Of a stretch of DNA of 64,000 bases, positions 45,867 through 54,030 are shown piece by piece; position 1 is the first letter of the stretch; each line of letters opens with the position of its first letter. This DNA is from Dyadobacter frigoris (lineage in GTDB: Bacteria > Bacteroidota > Bacteroidia > Cytophagales > Spirosomataceae). The position numbers and the translations under genes were made by a program. The stretch lies in contig NZ_SZVO01000006.1 in NCBI RefSeq assembly GCF_005280585.1, positions 1 through 64,000 on the forward strand. The letters are read 5' to 3'. The notes under the pieces are model-generated. The model was not told where the DNA came from. It saw only the letters and a list, made by a program, of their open reading frames with translations, and searched no databases.

Positions 45867-48140
45867 ATGAAGAATATACGAAATCTGATTTTCTATGCCC
45901 TTACCATTGGCGTGTTTTCAGGCCTGATGTATTTTCTGATCCTGAAAGGACAGGTGCTTGAAATTAATAAGGTAACGATCACAAAAGATCCTTTGACCAC
46001 TTCTTCCTGGTTTCAGTTTATTGATACCTACAAGCAAAATATCACCAGTCCGCTCGCCATCCTGCTTTTGCAGATTATAACGATTATCCTCGTCGCACGG
46101 ACATTCGGTTATGTTTGTAAAAAAATCAAACAGCCCACAGTGATCGGCGAAATTGCTGCCGGGATTTTCCTTGGGCCATCCTTTATAGGTATGTATTATC
46201 CTGAATTTTCAGGCTTTTTATTTCCCGCCAAATCATTACCAAATCTTCAATTTTTAAGTCAGATAGGACTTATACTTTTCATGTTTGTGATTGGTATGGA
46301 ACTGGATCTTAAAGTACTGAAAAACAAAGCACAGGAAGCCATTGTAGTTAGCCATGCCAGTATTATTTTCCCATTTGCCCTGGGTATCGGACTTGCATTT
46401 TTTGTCTATGAGCGTTTCGCCCCTGCTCAGGTCAGCTTTCTGTCCTTCTCGCTTTTTACGGGTATTGCATTAAGTATTACTGCATTTCCGGTTCTTGCGC
46501 GTATTGTTCAGGAAAGGGGTCTATCAAAAACCAGGCTTGGCGCTATGGCAATTACCTGCGCTGCCACGGACGATATCACTGCCTGGTGTATTCTGGCTGC
46601 CGTTATTGCCATCGTAAAAGCAGGTTCGTTTGTCAGCTCCATATATACGATGCTTCTGGCGGCTGCTTATGTGGCTGTCATGCTCAGGCTGGTAAGACCT
46701 TTTCTTAAAAAAATGGGTGATATTTATTCTACCAAAGAAGGATTGACGAAACCGGTTGTAGCTGTTTTTTTTATCATTTTGCTGGTATCTTCCTATGCCA
46801 CCGAAATTATTGGTATTCATGCACTTTTCGGTGCGTTTATGGCGGGCGTGATTATGCCGGCGAATCTTAATTTCAGGAACATTTTCATAGAAAAAGTTGA
46901 AGACGTAGCACTTGTTTTATTACTGCCCCTGTTTTTTGTGTTCACCGGTTTAAGAACACAAATCGGTCTTTTGAATGATCCCTATTTGTGGGAAATTACG
47001 GGATTGATCATCGCCGTAGCCGTTATCGGAAAGTTTGCCGGAAGTTCGCTGGCTGCGAAATTTGTCGGGCAAAACTGGCGTGACAGCCTTATCATCGGCG
47101 CTTTGATGAATACGCGTGGACTGATGGAACTGGTCGTGCTCAATATCGGCTATGACCTGGGCGTGCTGACACCGGAAATATTTGCGATGATGGTGATTAT
47201 GGCGCTGGTAACAACCTGCATGACGGGCCCGGCGCTGGATGTTATAAACCGGTATTTCCCTGAAAAAAATGTGGAACTTCCGGAGTCAGTCATTGAAACA
47301 GGAAAATATACTATCCTGGTTTCTTTCGGCAGTCCGGAGCGCGGACAAACCATGCTGCGGCTTGCGAATAGTTTTGTAAAAAAAGCACCTTCCAATTCAA
47401 TTATTACGGCTTTGCATTTATCTCCAAGTAATGATTTAAATCAGTTTAATTCGGAAGAATATGAACAGGAAAGTTTCGCGCCGATTCACGAGGAAGCGAA
47501 AAAACTGAATCTTCCGGTTGTTACTTTATTCAAGCCTTCACAAAATATTGACCGTGATATTATTGAAACGGCAAATCTTGGGAACTTCGATCTACTTTTG
47601 GTAGGAATTGGACGTTCGGTTTTTGAGGGAACAATCCTGGGTAAAGTTCTGGGTTTTACTACCAAAATTATCAGCCCGGAGAGACTTTACGATACTATTA
47701 CAGGTAAAGAGAAGTTTTTTGATTACAGCATTTTTGACGACCGCACCAAACATATCATCAAGGCCGTAAAAGGCCCGGTTGGGGTTTTGGTAGAAAAGAA
47801 TTTAACCAAAATTGAAAAAATATTCATTCCGATATTTTCTTTGAGCGACAGCTTTTTACTGGTTTTTGCGCAGAAACTGATTCATCATAGCGATGCCCGG
47901 ATCATTATTCTGGATGCCAGCGGCGTCATTCGTCAGAATCCGGAATTAAAGGAAACGATTTCAGCAATTGAGCAAATTGCCCCTAATCACATTGCTTTAT
48001 ATCACGATAAAAAAATAGAAAAGGAATTTCTTGAACAGCAGGATTTAATGCTGATCAGTCTGGATAGCTGGAAAAAAGCAGTGGAAACCCATAGTTTATG
48101 GCTGTCAAATTCGCCAAGTGTTTTGATGATCCGTTCGTAA
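45867..48140 (+). CDS. CPA2-type cation/proton antiporter
   Basis: 757 residues. An N-terminal helix precedes a 12-13 helix Na+/H+ exchanger core (VIGEIAAGIFLGP, GLILFMFVIGMELD, ITCAATDDITAWCILA with the paired ion-binding aspartates, HALFGAFMAG). The C-terminal third (about 465-757) is soluble and looks like two universal-stress-protein-like units (KYTILVSFGSPERGQTMLRLA; VGVLVEKNL). It exchanges Na+ or K+ for protons across the inner membrane; the ion cannot be read from sequence. Transcribed alone, 284 bp after the LytTR gene. Confidence 0.92.
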   Translation: MKNIRNLIFYALTIGVFSGLMYFLILKGQVLEINKVTITKDPLTTSSWFQFIDTYKQNITSPLAILLLQIITIILVARTFGYVCKKIKQPTVIGEIAAGIFLGPSFIGMYYPEFSGFLFPAKSLPNLQFLSQIGLILFMFVIGMELDLKVLKNKAQEAIVVSHASIIFPFALGIGLAFFVYERFAPAQVSFLSFSLFTGIALSITAFPVLARIVQERGLSKTRLGAMAITCAATDDITAWCILAAVIAIVKAGSFVSSIYTMLLAAAYVAVMLRLVRPFLKKMGDIYSTKEGLTKPVVAVFFIILLVSSYATEIIGIHALFGAFMAGVIMPANLNFRNIFIEKVEDVALVLLLPLFFVFTGLRTQIGLLNDPYLWEITGLIIAVAVIGKFAGSSLAAKFVGQNWRDSLIIGALMNTRGLMELVVLNIGYDLGVLTPEIFAMMVIMALVTTCMTGPALDVINRYFPEKNVELPESVIETGKYTILVSFGSPERGQTMLRLANSFVKKAPSNSIITALHLSPSNDLNQFNSEEYEQESFAPIHEEAKKLNLPVVTLFKPSQNIDRDIIETANLGNFDLLLVGIGRSVFEGTILGKVLGFTTKIISPERLYDTITGKEKFFDYSIFDDRTKHIIKAVKGPVGVLVEKNLTKIEKIFIPIFSLSDSFLLVFAQKLIHHSDARIIILDASGVIRQNPELKETISAIEQIAPNHIALYHDKKIEKEFLEQQDLMLISLDSWKKAVETHSLWLSNSPSVLMIRS

Positions 48141-48259
48141 CAGATTTTTTAATTCATTGAAAAGTAGAAATTCAGGTAATTCATTTTAGTGATTATATAC
48201 GAAACCGGAACAACGTTTTTTTTCCTAAATTTACTTTTCTCACTAATCCCGAAAAATCA

Positions 48260-49117
48260 ATGGATCAGCGCATTATTAATCTTTTCGACGAATACACGCA
48301 TAAACCGCTAACACGGGATAACTTTTTAAAAAGACTTGCAAAACTAGCCGGAAGCACGTCCGCAGCACTTGCGTTGCTACCGCTTTTGGAAGTAAATTAT
48401 GCCAACGCGGCGACAGTGGCAGAAAATGATGACGACATTATTACCGAAGATATTCATTACGATGGCGACGGATCTACCATGGGCGGCTATCTGGCCAGAC
48501 CCAAAAAAGCCGGAAAATATGGATCCGTTTTAGTGATTCATGAAAATCGCGGACTGAACCCGCATACCAAAGATATTGCACGGCGTATTGCCAAAGCCGG
48601 ATACATCGCTTTGGCCGCCGATGCGCTTGCGCCTTTTGGAGGAACGCCCGCAAATGAAGACGAAGCGAGAGCGGCTTTTGCCAAAATTGATGCACAAAAA
48701 AACCTGAATAATTTCCTGAAAGGGCTGGATTATCTCAAAGCAAGGCCTGACAGTAATGGTAAAACCGGCTGCGTAGGATTTTGCTGGGGCGGCGGATTGG
48801 CAAATCAGCTGGCTGTAAATTCGCCAACTTTGAAAGTTGCCGTTGCGTATTACGGACGTCAGCCGGAAGTGGCGGATATTCCGAAAATTAAATCTTTTGT
48901 GCAATTACATTATGGCGGCCTTGATGAAAGGATCAATGCCGGAATTCCTGCTTATGAAGAAGCATTAAAAGCAGCCGGTATAAAATATGAATTATACGTT
49001 TACGAAGGGGCTCAACATGCTTTCCTGAACGACACAGCTCCTACCCGTTACAATCCGGAAGCGGCAAAACTTGCCTGGGAAAGAACGATGAAAATATTCA
49101 AAGAGAAAATCGCCTGA
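48260..49117 (+). CDS. Dienelactone hydrolase-family protein
   Basis: 285 residues of the alpha/beta-hydrolase fold. Nucleophile C175 lies in VGFCWGGG, with acid D in HYGGLDERI and histidine in GAQHAFLND, the Cys-Asp-His triad of dienelactone hydrolases. The first 50 residues are not part of the fold and include a hydrophobic stretch ending ANAA (STSAALALLPLLEVNYANAA), so export is likely, although no twin arginine is seen. Substrate unknown; lack of aromatic-degradation neighbours argues against a true dienelactone role. Confidence 0.88.
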   Translation: MDQRIINLFDEYTHKPLTRDNFLKRLAKLAGSTSAALALLPLLEVNYANAATVAENDDDIITEDIHYDGDGSTMGGYLARPKKAGKYGSVLVIHENRGLNPHTKDIARRIAKAGYIALAADALAPFGGTPANEDEARAAFAKIDAQKNLNNFLKGLDYLKARPDSNGKTGCVGFCWGGGLANQLAVNSPTLKVAVAYYGRQPEVADIPKIKSFVQLHYGGLDERINAGIPAYEEALKAAGIKYELYVYEGAQHAFLNDTAPTRYNPEAAKLAWERTMKIFKEKIA

Positions 49118-49133
49118 GGAATGGGAATCTCAT

Positions 49134-49173
49134 AAAAACTCCTGTTTGAAAGGTATTCCAAACAGGAGTTTTT
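49134..49173. terminator. Bidirectional terminator at convergent ends
   Basis: A perfect 15-bp stem (49134-49148 and 49159-49173) with five A on the left and a T tract on the right. It ends the hydrolase gene and touches the stop codon of the beta-helix gene. Confidence 0.85.
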
Positions 49174-51314
49174 TATTGATAATTTTTAAGTATCCCGATT
49201 TTTTCAACCGGTAAGATCTGCCAGCCTTCGGGCACGGCAAGCTGCGTATCATCAGGAATAAAATGGCGGCTGTCCATCATTTTCCAATTGTAAGGATAAA
49301 TGTCACTTACCTTATTATTTTCTGACCAGATAAACCAGCCGTCTTCCCCTTTCCTTGTTGTTTTTATTCTGACAAAAACGTTGTTATCAAAAACCAGTCT
49401 TTTGGGTATAGCCGGATTGTCTTTCCAGTAATTTACCAGTTCCGGATATCTTATGGCATAAGGCGGTTGATTGAATTTAACGACTTTGAGACGTTTGTCA
49501 ATAACGCCATCTTTGTCAAGAGAATTTTTTGACCAGTTTTGAAAACGATTGTCTACATGAATTCCCAATGGACTGTCAATGAACAAATTGTTCTTATAGG
49601 AAATGTCCTGTCCTCCGCCGATCAGTATCGGAATTGTACCTGCTTTAAAAAATATATTCCCAAAAACTTCCATTCCACAGGCACCGTCATCATGATAAAT
49701 TGCCGTGGTCCGGTTGGCATTTCCCAGATGATGGAAATAGTTGAACCTTACTTTGTGCCCTCTTTCCGAAGCGTCTCTCCCATAATAAAATGCTCCCTGA
49801 TCATCAACTTCCCGGCAAACATCATAAATCGTTGAGTATTCCAGAATATGGTCATTTCCGTGTAATAAAATGGCCATACTCGGCGCGTTGTAAATTTCGC
49901 AATTAGCAATTCTATTTCCGACGCCGTCAATATTAATGGCAGGGCGATAGGATTTTTCAATACGGTTAAAATCGTGTATCCGGCAATTTTCAACACTGTT
50001 TCCCGCTGGCGTCAATGTTAACCGGTCGCCTCCACCAAGGCTAACCCCGCCTGCCCCGGTATTGTAAATATGACAATTTACGATCCTGTTATTTTCCCCT
50101 CCCTGTCGGTTGAAAGTTGTATTTTCATAAAGATGCTGATCCAGACTACCCAAAACCCGTGAAGATTCCTCGCCGCTGCCTTCATGTTTTTGGGTTTTAA
50201 ATGGCATAATTCCTTTGCCAATAGTGACCGCCAAAGATCCAAGATTCCTGAAAACACAATTGGAAATTGTACAGGATTGCGACCGCTCCATGTAAATGCC
50301 CATACCTCGTGAAACTTCAAGAGAAATGTTTCTAATAGCAATATTTTGCGATCCTTCGAGCACAATTAATGGGTCTTGGAGCATGGATAAATCCAGTTTG
50401 GTAACGATAGAAGGCAGATAAAAAAACAGCAGTCCTCTTTCGCGGTCAAGGTAATATTCACCATTCTGGTCAATTTCTTCCGGAATATTATAGGCATACC
50501 AGCGGTTCCAGTTTTTACCAGAATCAAAACCATAAATATGTGGCTGAGCTGTTGTGAAAGTTTTGGCGACTGTATCTATCGCAGCCAGTTTTATTGCATC
50601 TTCGGCATAGCCATAGTTGAAATAACCTGATATCCAGACCTCTTTTGATTTTTTCCAACCCGCCGGACGGTCGGAGCCATAAACAAACTTCCCTCCGCGA
50701 TTACTATTGTCGCCATTTCTTGGCACAGAACCTTTGTCGATAACCTGCCCCATCGCTATGGTTGAATCATTCGGCCATCTAGCCAGTTGTCCTGGTTTAT
50801 CGTTGATAAACAATTCCATCCAGGATGGCTGATACGGCCTTGAAAATCCTACACTGTGCAATTGACCGTAATCCGAAATATTGAGTTCACGGAGGTTCAG
50901 AACACCAATTTTCTTTCTGGCATCTTCTGCAAATTCATTGGCATAGGCAGTCTGATCGAGCCGCTTTACTTTCGATGGGTTAATTGAAATCCCTCCTGAA
51001 AATATAACCGGTTCATTCCCCCAGGGCATCAGCACGATATTTTTATCGTTTACGCCAAATTCAAGTGTATTTTTAAAAACGTAAGTACCGCCACGCAGGT
51101 AAATAATGGCTGGTTCTCTGTTCCCGGGTAACTTTCTTACAACATCCTGTGCTTTTGAAATGGTACCAAAAGGCTTGTCTTTCGTTCCCGGATTATTATC
51201 ATTGCCATCCAAAGAGACGAAAAAAGTATCAGCACTTTTACATACTGAAAAATTCAGTACCAGTAAAAAAACAAATGCGGTTTTATGAACGAACATACTG
51301 ATACTGCTTTGCAT
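49173..51314 (-). CDS. Secreted right-handed beta-helix protein
   Basis: 713 residues with a signal peptide (FVHKTAFVFLLVLNFSVCKSA); MFVHK six codons in is an alternative start. After FVSLDGNDNNPGTKDKPFGTI, a common opening of parallel beta-helix polysaccharide-active proteins, come repeated coils such as NRIVNCHIYNTGAGGVSLGG and NRIANCEIYNAP, with DDQGAFYYGRD. Many relatives are polysaccharide lyases or glycosidases. No specific catalytic motif lets me pick one. No SusCD pair or other carbohydrate gene is next to it. Confidence 0.82.
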   Translation of the reverse strand: MQSSISMFVHKTAFVFLLVLNFSVCKSADTFFVSLDGNDNNPGTKDKPFGTISKAQDVVRKLPGNREPAIIYLRGGTYVFKNTLEFGVNDKNIVLMPWGNEPVIFSGGISINPSKVKRLDQTAYANEFAEDARKKIGVLNLRELNISDYGQLHSVGFSRPYQPSWMELFINDKPGQLARWPNDSTIAMGQVIDKGSVPRNGDNSNRGGKFVYGSDRPAGWKKSKEVWISGYFNYGYAEDAIKLAAIDTVAKTFTTAQPHIYGFDSGKNWNRWYAYNIPEEIDQNGEYYLDRERGLLFFYLPSIVTKLDLSMLQDPLIVLEGSQNIAIRNISLEVSRGMGIYMERSQSCTISNCVFRNLGSLAVTIGKGIMPFKTQKHEGSGEESSRVLGSLDQHLYENTTFNRQGGENNRIVNCHIYNTGAGGVSLGGGDRLTLTPAGNSVENCRIHDFNRIEKSYRPAINIDGVGNRIANCEIYNAPSMAILLHGNDHILEYSTIYDVCREVDDQGAFYYGRDASERGHKVRFNYFHHLGNANRTTAIYHDDGACGMEVFGNIFFKAGTIPILIGGGQDISYKNNLFIDSPLGIHVDNRFQNWSKNSLDKDGVIDKRLKVVKFNQPPYAIRYPELVNYWKDNPAIPKRLVFDNNVFVRIKTTRKGEDGWFIWSENNKVSDIYPYNWKMMDSRHFIPDDTQLAVPEGWQILPVEKIGILKNYQ

Positions 51315-51494
51315 AAAATGATTTTTTTATTCTGAAACGGTGTTAAGAAATTCATACTCCGGGATGTAAAATTCAACTTCCTGAACCGTTTCTGCAACTT
51401 TCACGTATTTATTCTTCTGACTGGCCTGAAAATTTATAACACAAATAATCATTTAACTGATAACAGACTTCATTTATTAACTTTTTTAAAATAT

Positions 51495-52559
51495 ATGTCA
51501 AAGCTTTTTTCCCCTCTTGAAATTAAGAGCGTAAAATTTAAGAACAGGATCATTGTTTCACCCATGTGCCAGTATTCCTCCGTTGATGGATTTGCTAATG
51601 ACTGGCATCTGGTACATTTAGGAAGTCGCGCCGTCGGCGGAGCTTCTCTGATTATTTCAGAAGCTACCGCGGTGTCAGCGGAAGGACGAATTTCTCCCGA
51701 TGATCTTGGTATCTGGAAAGACGATCATATTGAAAAACTGCAACAGATTACGTCTTTTATCAAAGCACAACAATCTGTGGCCGGTATTCAACTTGCTCAC
51801 GCGGGCAGAAAAGCCAGTACTTCTGTGCCTTGGAAAGGTAAGGACAAAGTAAATATTGAAGACGGCGGCTGGACTACCTTTTCCGCTTCTCCCATTGCTT
51901 TTGCAGAAAATTACCCGATGCCGGAAGAGCTCGATCAGCAAGGAATTGATAAAGTAGTTGCTGATTTTGCTGCTGCCGCAAAACGTGCATTAACCGCCGG
52001 ATTTGAGGTTATAGAAATTCATGCCGCGCATGGTTATCTTGTTCATCAGTTTTTGTCTCCGCTTAGCAATAAGCGCACGGATGAGTATGGTGGAAATTTT
52101 GAAAATCGTATCCGCTTATTGCTGCAGATTATTGAAGCAATAAAATTGGTCTGGCCAGCTGATTTACCGCTTTTTACCAGAATCTCTGCAACGGACTGGG
52201 CTGAGGGTGGCTGGAGCCTGGAAGAGTCTGTAAAACTTGCATCAATATTAAAAGGAAAAGGAATTGACCTGATTGATGTTTCGACAGGCGGATTGGTCGC
52301 TCCCGTTAAAATACCTGTGGGTCCGGCGTACCAGCTTCCTTTTGCATCCGCAATAAAAAAGCAAACTGGTATCCTTACCGGAACAGTCGGAATGATCACG
52401 GATTCGGTTCAGGCCGAAACTATACTTGTAAATGGAGACGCCGACATGATTATTATGGCCAGAGAAATATTACGTAATCCCTATTTCCCGTTACTGGCAG
52501 CAAAAGAAGTGCATGACGAAACAGCCTGGCCGGTGCAATATGAGCGGGCTAAACCTTAA
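51495..52559 (+). CDS. NADPH dehydrogenase, old-yellow-enzyme family (YqjM-like)
   Basis: 354 residues forming an FMN-binding TIM barrel: FKNRIIVSPMCQYSS at the start (the cysteine of the YqjM subgroup), GIQLAHAGRKAS, EIHAAHGYLVHQFLSP with the substrate-binding H-A-A-H, FTRISATDW and GDADMIIMAREILRNP. It reduces activated alkenes with NAD(P)H, often for detoxification. Transcribed alone and ended by a strong hairpin. Confidence 0.93.
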   Translation: MSKLFSPLEIKSVKFKNRIIVSPMCQYSSVDGFANDWHLVHLGSRAVGGASLIISEATAVSAEGRISPDDLGIWKDDHIEKLQQITSFIKAQQSVAGIQLAHAGRKASTSVPWKGKDKVNIEDGGWTTFSASPIAFAENYPMPEELDQQGIDKVVADFAAAAKRALTAGFEVIEIHAAHGYLVHQFLSPLSNKRTDEYGGNFENRIRLLLQIIEAIKLVWPADLPLFTRISATDWAEGGWSLEESVKLASILKGKGIDLIDVSTGGLVAPVKIPVGPAYQLPFASAIKKQTGILTGTVGMITDSVQAETILVNGDADMIIMAREILRNPYFPLLAAKEVHDETAWPVQYERAKP

Positions 52560-52565
52560 AACTCC

Positions 52566-52597
52566 AAATTCCTGTCCGTTTTCACGGACAGGAATTT
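52566..52597. terminator. Bidirectional terminator
   Basis: A perfect 13-bp stem (52566-52578 and 52585-52597, 6-base loop) lies between the convergent oxidoreductase gene and the small lipoprotein gene. Confidence 0.8.
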
Positions 52598-52598
52598 A

Positions 52599-52793
52599 TC
52601 AATTATTTACATTTTTCTTAATCGTCGAATCACCTTTTGAACTTTGGTCGTTCTGATAGTACAGATATCCTTCTGTCTTGTTTTCCGTAGTTTTTATTTT
52701 TTTGCTTTTTTGATCCATCTGGCGGCTGCAAGATGTTAGTAAAGTAACAGCCATCAGTGAATTGATCAAAAATATTGCGATTATCCTTTTCAT
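52599..52793 (-). CDS. Small lipoprotein
   Basis: 64 residues with a lipoprotein signal (MKRIIAIFLINSLMAVTLL) and lipobox LTSC, cysteine near 22. The mature part is about 40 hydrophilic residues rich in K, S and N, probably unstructured. The terminator at its 3' end supports it as a real transcription unit. Function unknown. Confidence 0.65.
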   Translation of the reverse strand: MKRIIAIFLINSLMAVTLLTSCSRQMDQKSKKIKTTENKTEGYLYYQNDQSSKGDSTIKKNVNN

Positions 52794-52980
52794 GGTCGGA
52801 TCCGTTAAGTTGATGAATTTCTACTTTGATTGTAGACTAATTAACCATTCACAAAAAAGATACCAACCCTACAAGCCTCTGAGAGCAAGAATGATGGGGA
52901 ATGCTATGCCCGAAGAACACAGGTACAGTTTTTTTTATATTCAGTAAAAACAGAATAATTATACTTCATCAATAACCGTT

Positions 52981-53154
52981 ATGGCAGAGTTAATCACATT
53001 TATACAAGTGCTTGGAAATCTTTTTCTTGCAGCTTTAATCCTTTCAGCCCTGATTTTCACTACATTTTATTATGTTTTGGGCCACATGTTAAAAGAAATA
53101 AAACTGACACCGTTACTTAGAAAAGGTGTCAGTTTCAGAAGAAAATCCTATTAG
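52981..53154 (+). CDS. Very small membrane protein, 57 aa
   Basis: A 57-codon ATG frame. One clear membrane helix (LGNLFLAALILSALIFTTFYY) is followed by a basic tail (LRKGVSFRRKSY), so positive-inside would put the C-terminus in the cytoplasm. The last codons form a 10-bp hairpin (AACTGACACC with its complement, about 53102-53135) that may act in termination. No family recognised. Confidence 0.5.
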   Translation: MAELITFIQVLGNLFLAALILSALIFTTFYYVLGHMLKEIKLTPLLRKGVSFRRKSY

Positions 53155-53194
53155 TCCGGACATGTTTATTGAGGTATCTGCCGGCATGAACATA

Positions 53195-53662
53195 TCAGGA
53201 TATCAGTTTTTGCCTCAATAAAAATTCAAGTTGATTATTTGCATCAATCAGCTTCTCCAGCAATTCTCTGTTTTTCTCCCTCAGACTGAAAATTTCATAC
53301 GCATTTTTGATAATAATCCGCAGTTGCTGCTCGTCCCATGGCTTATTAAGATAGTAATAAATATGGCCTTTGTTAACAGCATCAATTACAGCATTGATAT
53401 CTGAATATCCGGTGAGTAATATACGAATAGGGTCCGTGTACTCTTTTAAAACTTCAATTAAAAAATCTACACCGGTCATTTCCGGCATTCTCTGATCGGT
53501 AATAATAACATGTACCTTATTGGATTTCAACACTTCCAATCCCTCCTTTCCGGATGTAACAGTCAGGACGTTAAAATCTCTTCTGAAGGCGGCTTTAAAA
53601 GAATTTAAATTATTTAATTCATCATCCACATAAAGGATACTTATTTTCTCGGGGCTTTCCAT
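53195..53662 (-). CDS. Single-domain response regulator with coiled tail
   Basis: 155 residues: a receiver domain with acidic pair D13-D14 (YVDDE), phospho-acceptor D56 in ITDQRMPEMTG, and lysine in YLNKPWD, then a C-terminal helix (LREKNRELLEKLIDANNQLEF). It is closely similar to the receiver of the hybrid kinase at 59233 (shared DQRMPxMTG and INKG/VNKG...KPWD pattern), so the two are probably duplicates. It faces away from the Rv1355c-type gene across a 368-bp gap. It lacks an output domain, so it likely works by protein contact. Confidence 0.9.
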   Translation of the reverse strand: MESPEKISILYVDDELNNLNSFKAAFRRDFNVLTVTSGKEGLEVLKSNKVHVIITDQRMPEMTGVDFLIEVLKEYTDPIRILLTGYSDINAVIDAVNKGHIYYYLNKPWDEQQLRIIIKNAYEIFSLREKNRELLEKLIDANNQLEFLLRQKLIS

Positions 53663-54030
53663 TTCATTGATTGTAAACTCTGAACTAATCTTATAAATTC
53701 ATGTTTCTAAAAATACTAGATTTATTTCAAAAAAGGTAATAATATTTGGACTGGAATTTGTTCTGTCCTTGCAAATATAGATGTTTGAACATAAATTAAC
53801 ATATTCTTAAAACAATAAGATAGTTTACTTTGAAATTAAGAATTTGAAAAAAATTGGATTTCATTTGCTTAATTTTGTCAGACCAGTCTACGCTAAACAA
53901 ATACGCCGAAAATTATCAATTAAGATAACTGACTGGATTTATTATCGTTCTTGTAAAATTATGTTTAGATTGTAAAATTGAATCAAAACCTGGGAAATCC
54001 AGATAATAATAACGCTCAACGCCAGGAAAA
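53663..54030. other. Divergent regulatory gap of the signalling cluster
   Basis: 368 bp, A+T-rich, between the minus-strand receiver gene and the plus-strand Rv1355c-type gene. It should hold both promoters and probably regulator sites. No ORF, and no clear consensus match that I can defend. Confidence 0.5.

Noticed and set aside
52762..52947. 61-codon plus-strand ORF
   Set aside because: It overlaps the small lipoprotein gene start on the other strand and does not look like a real protein.
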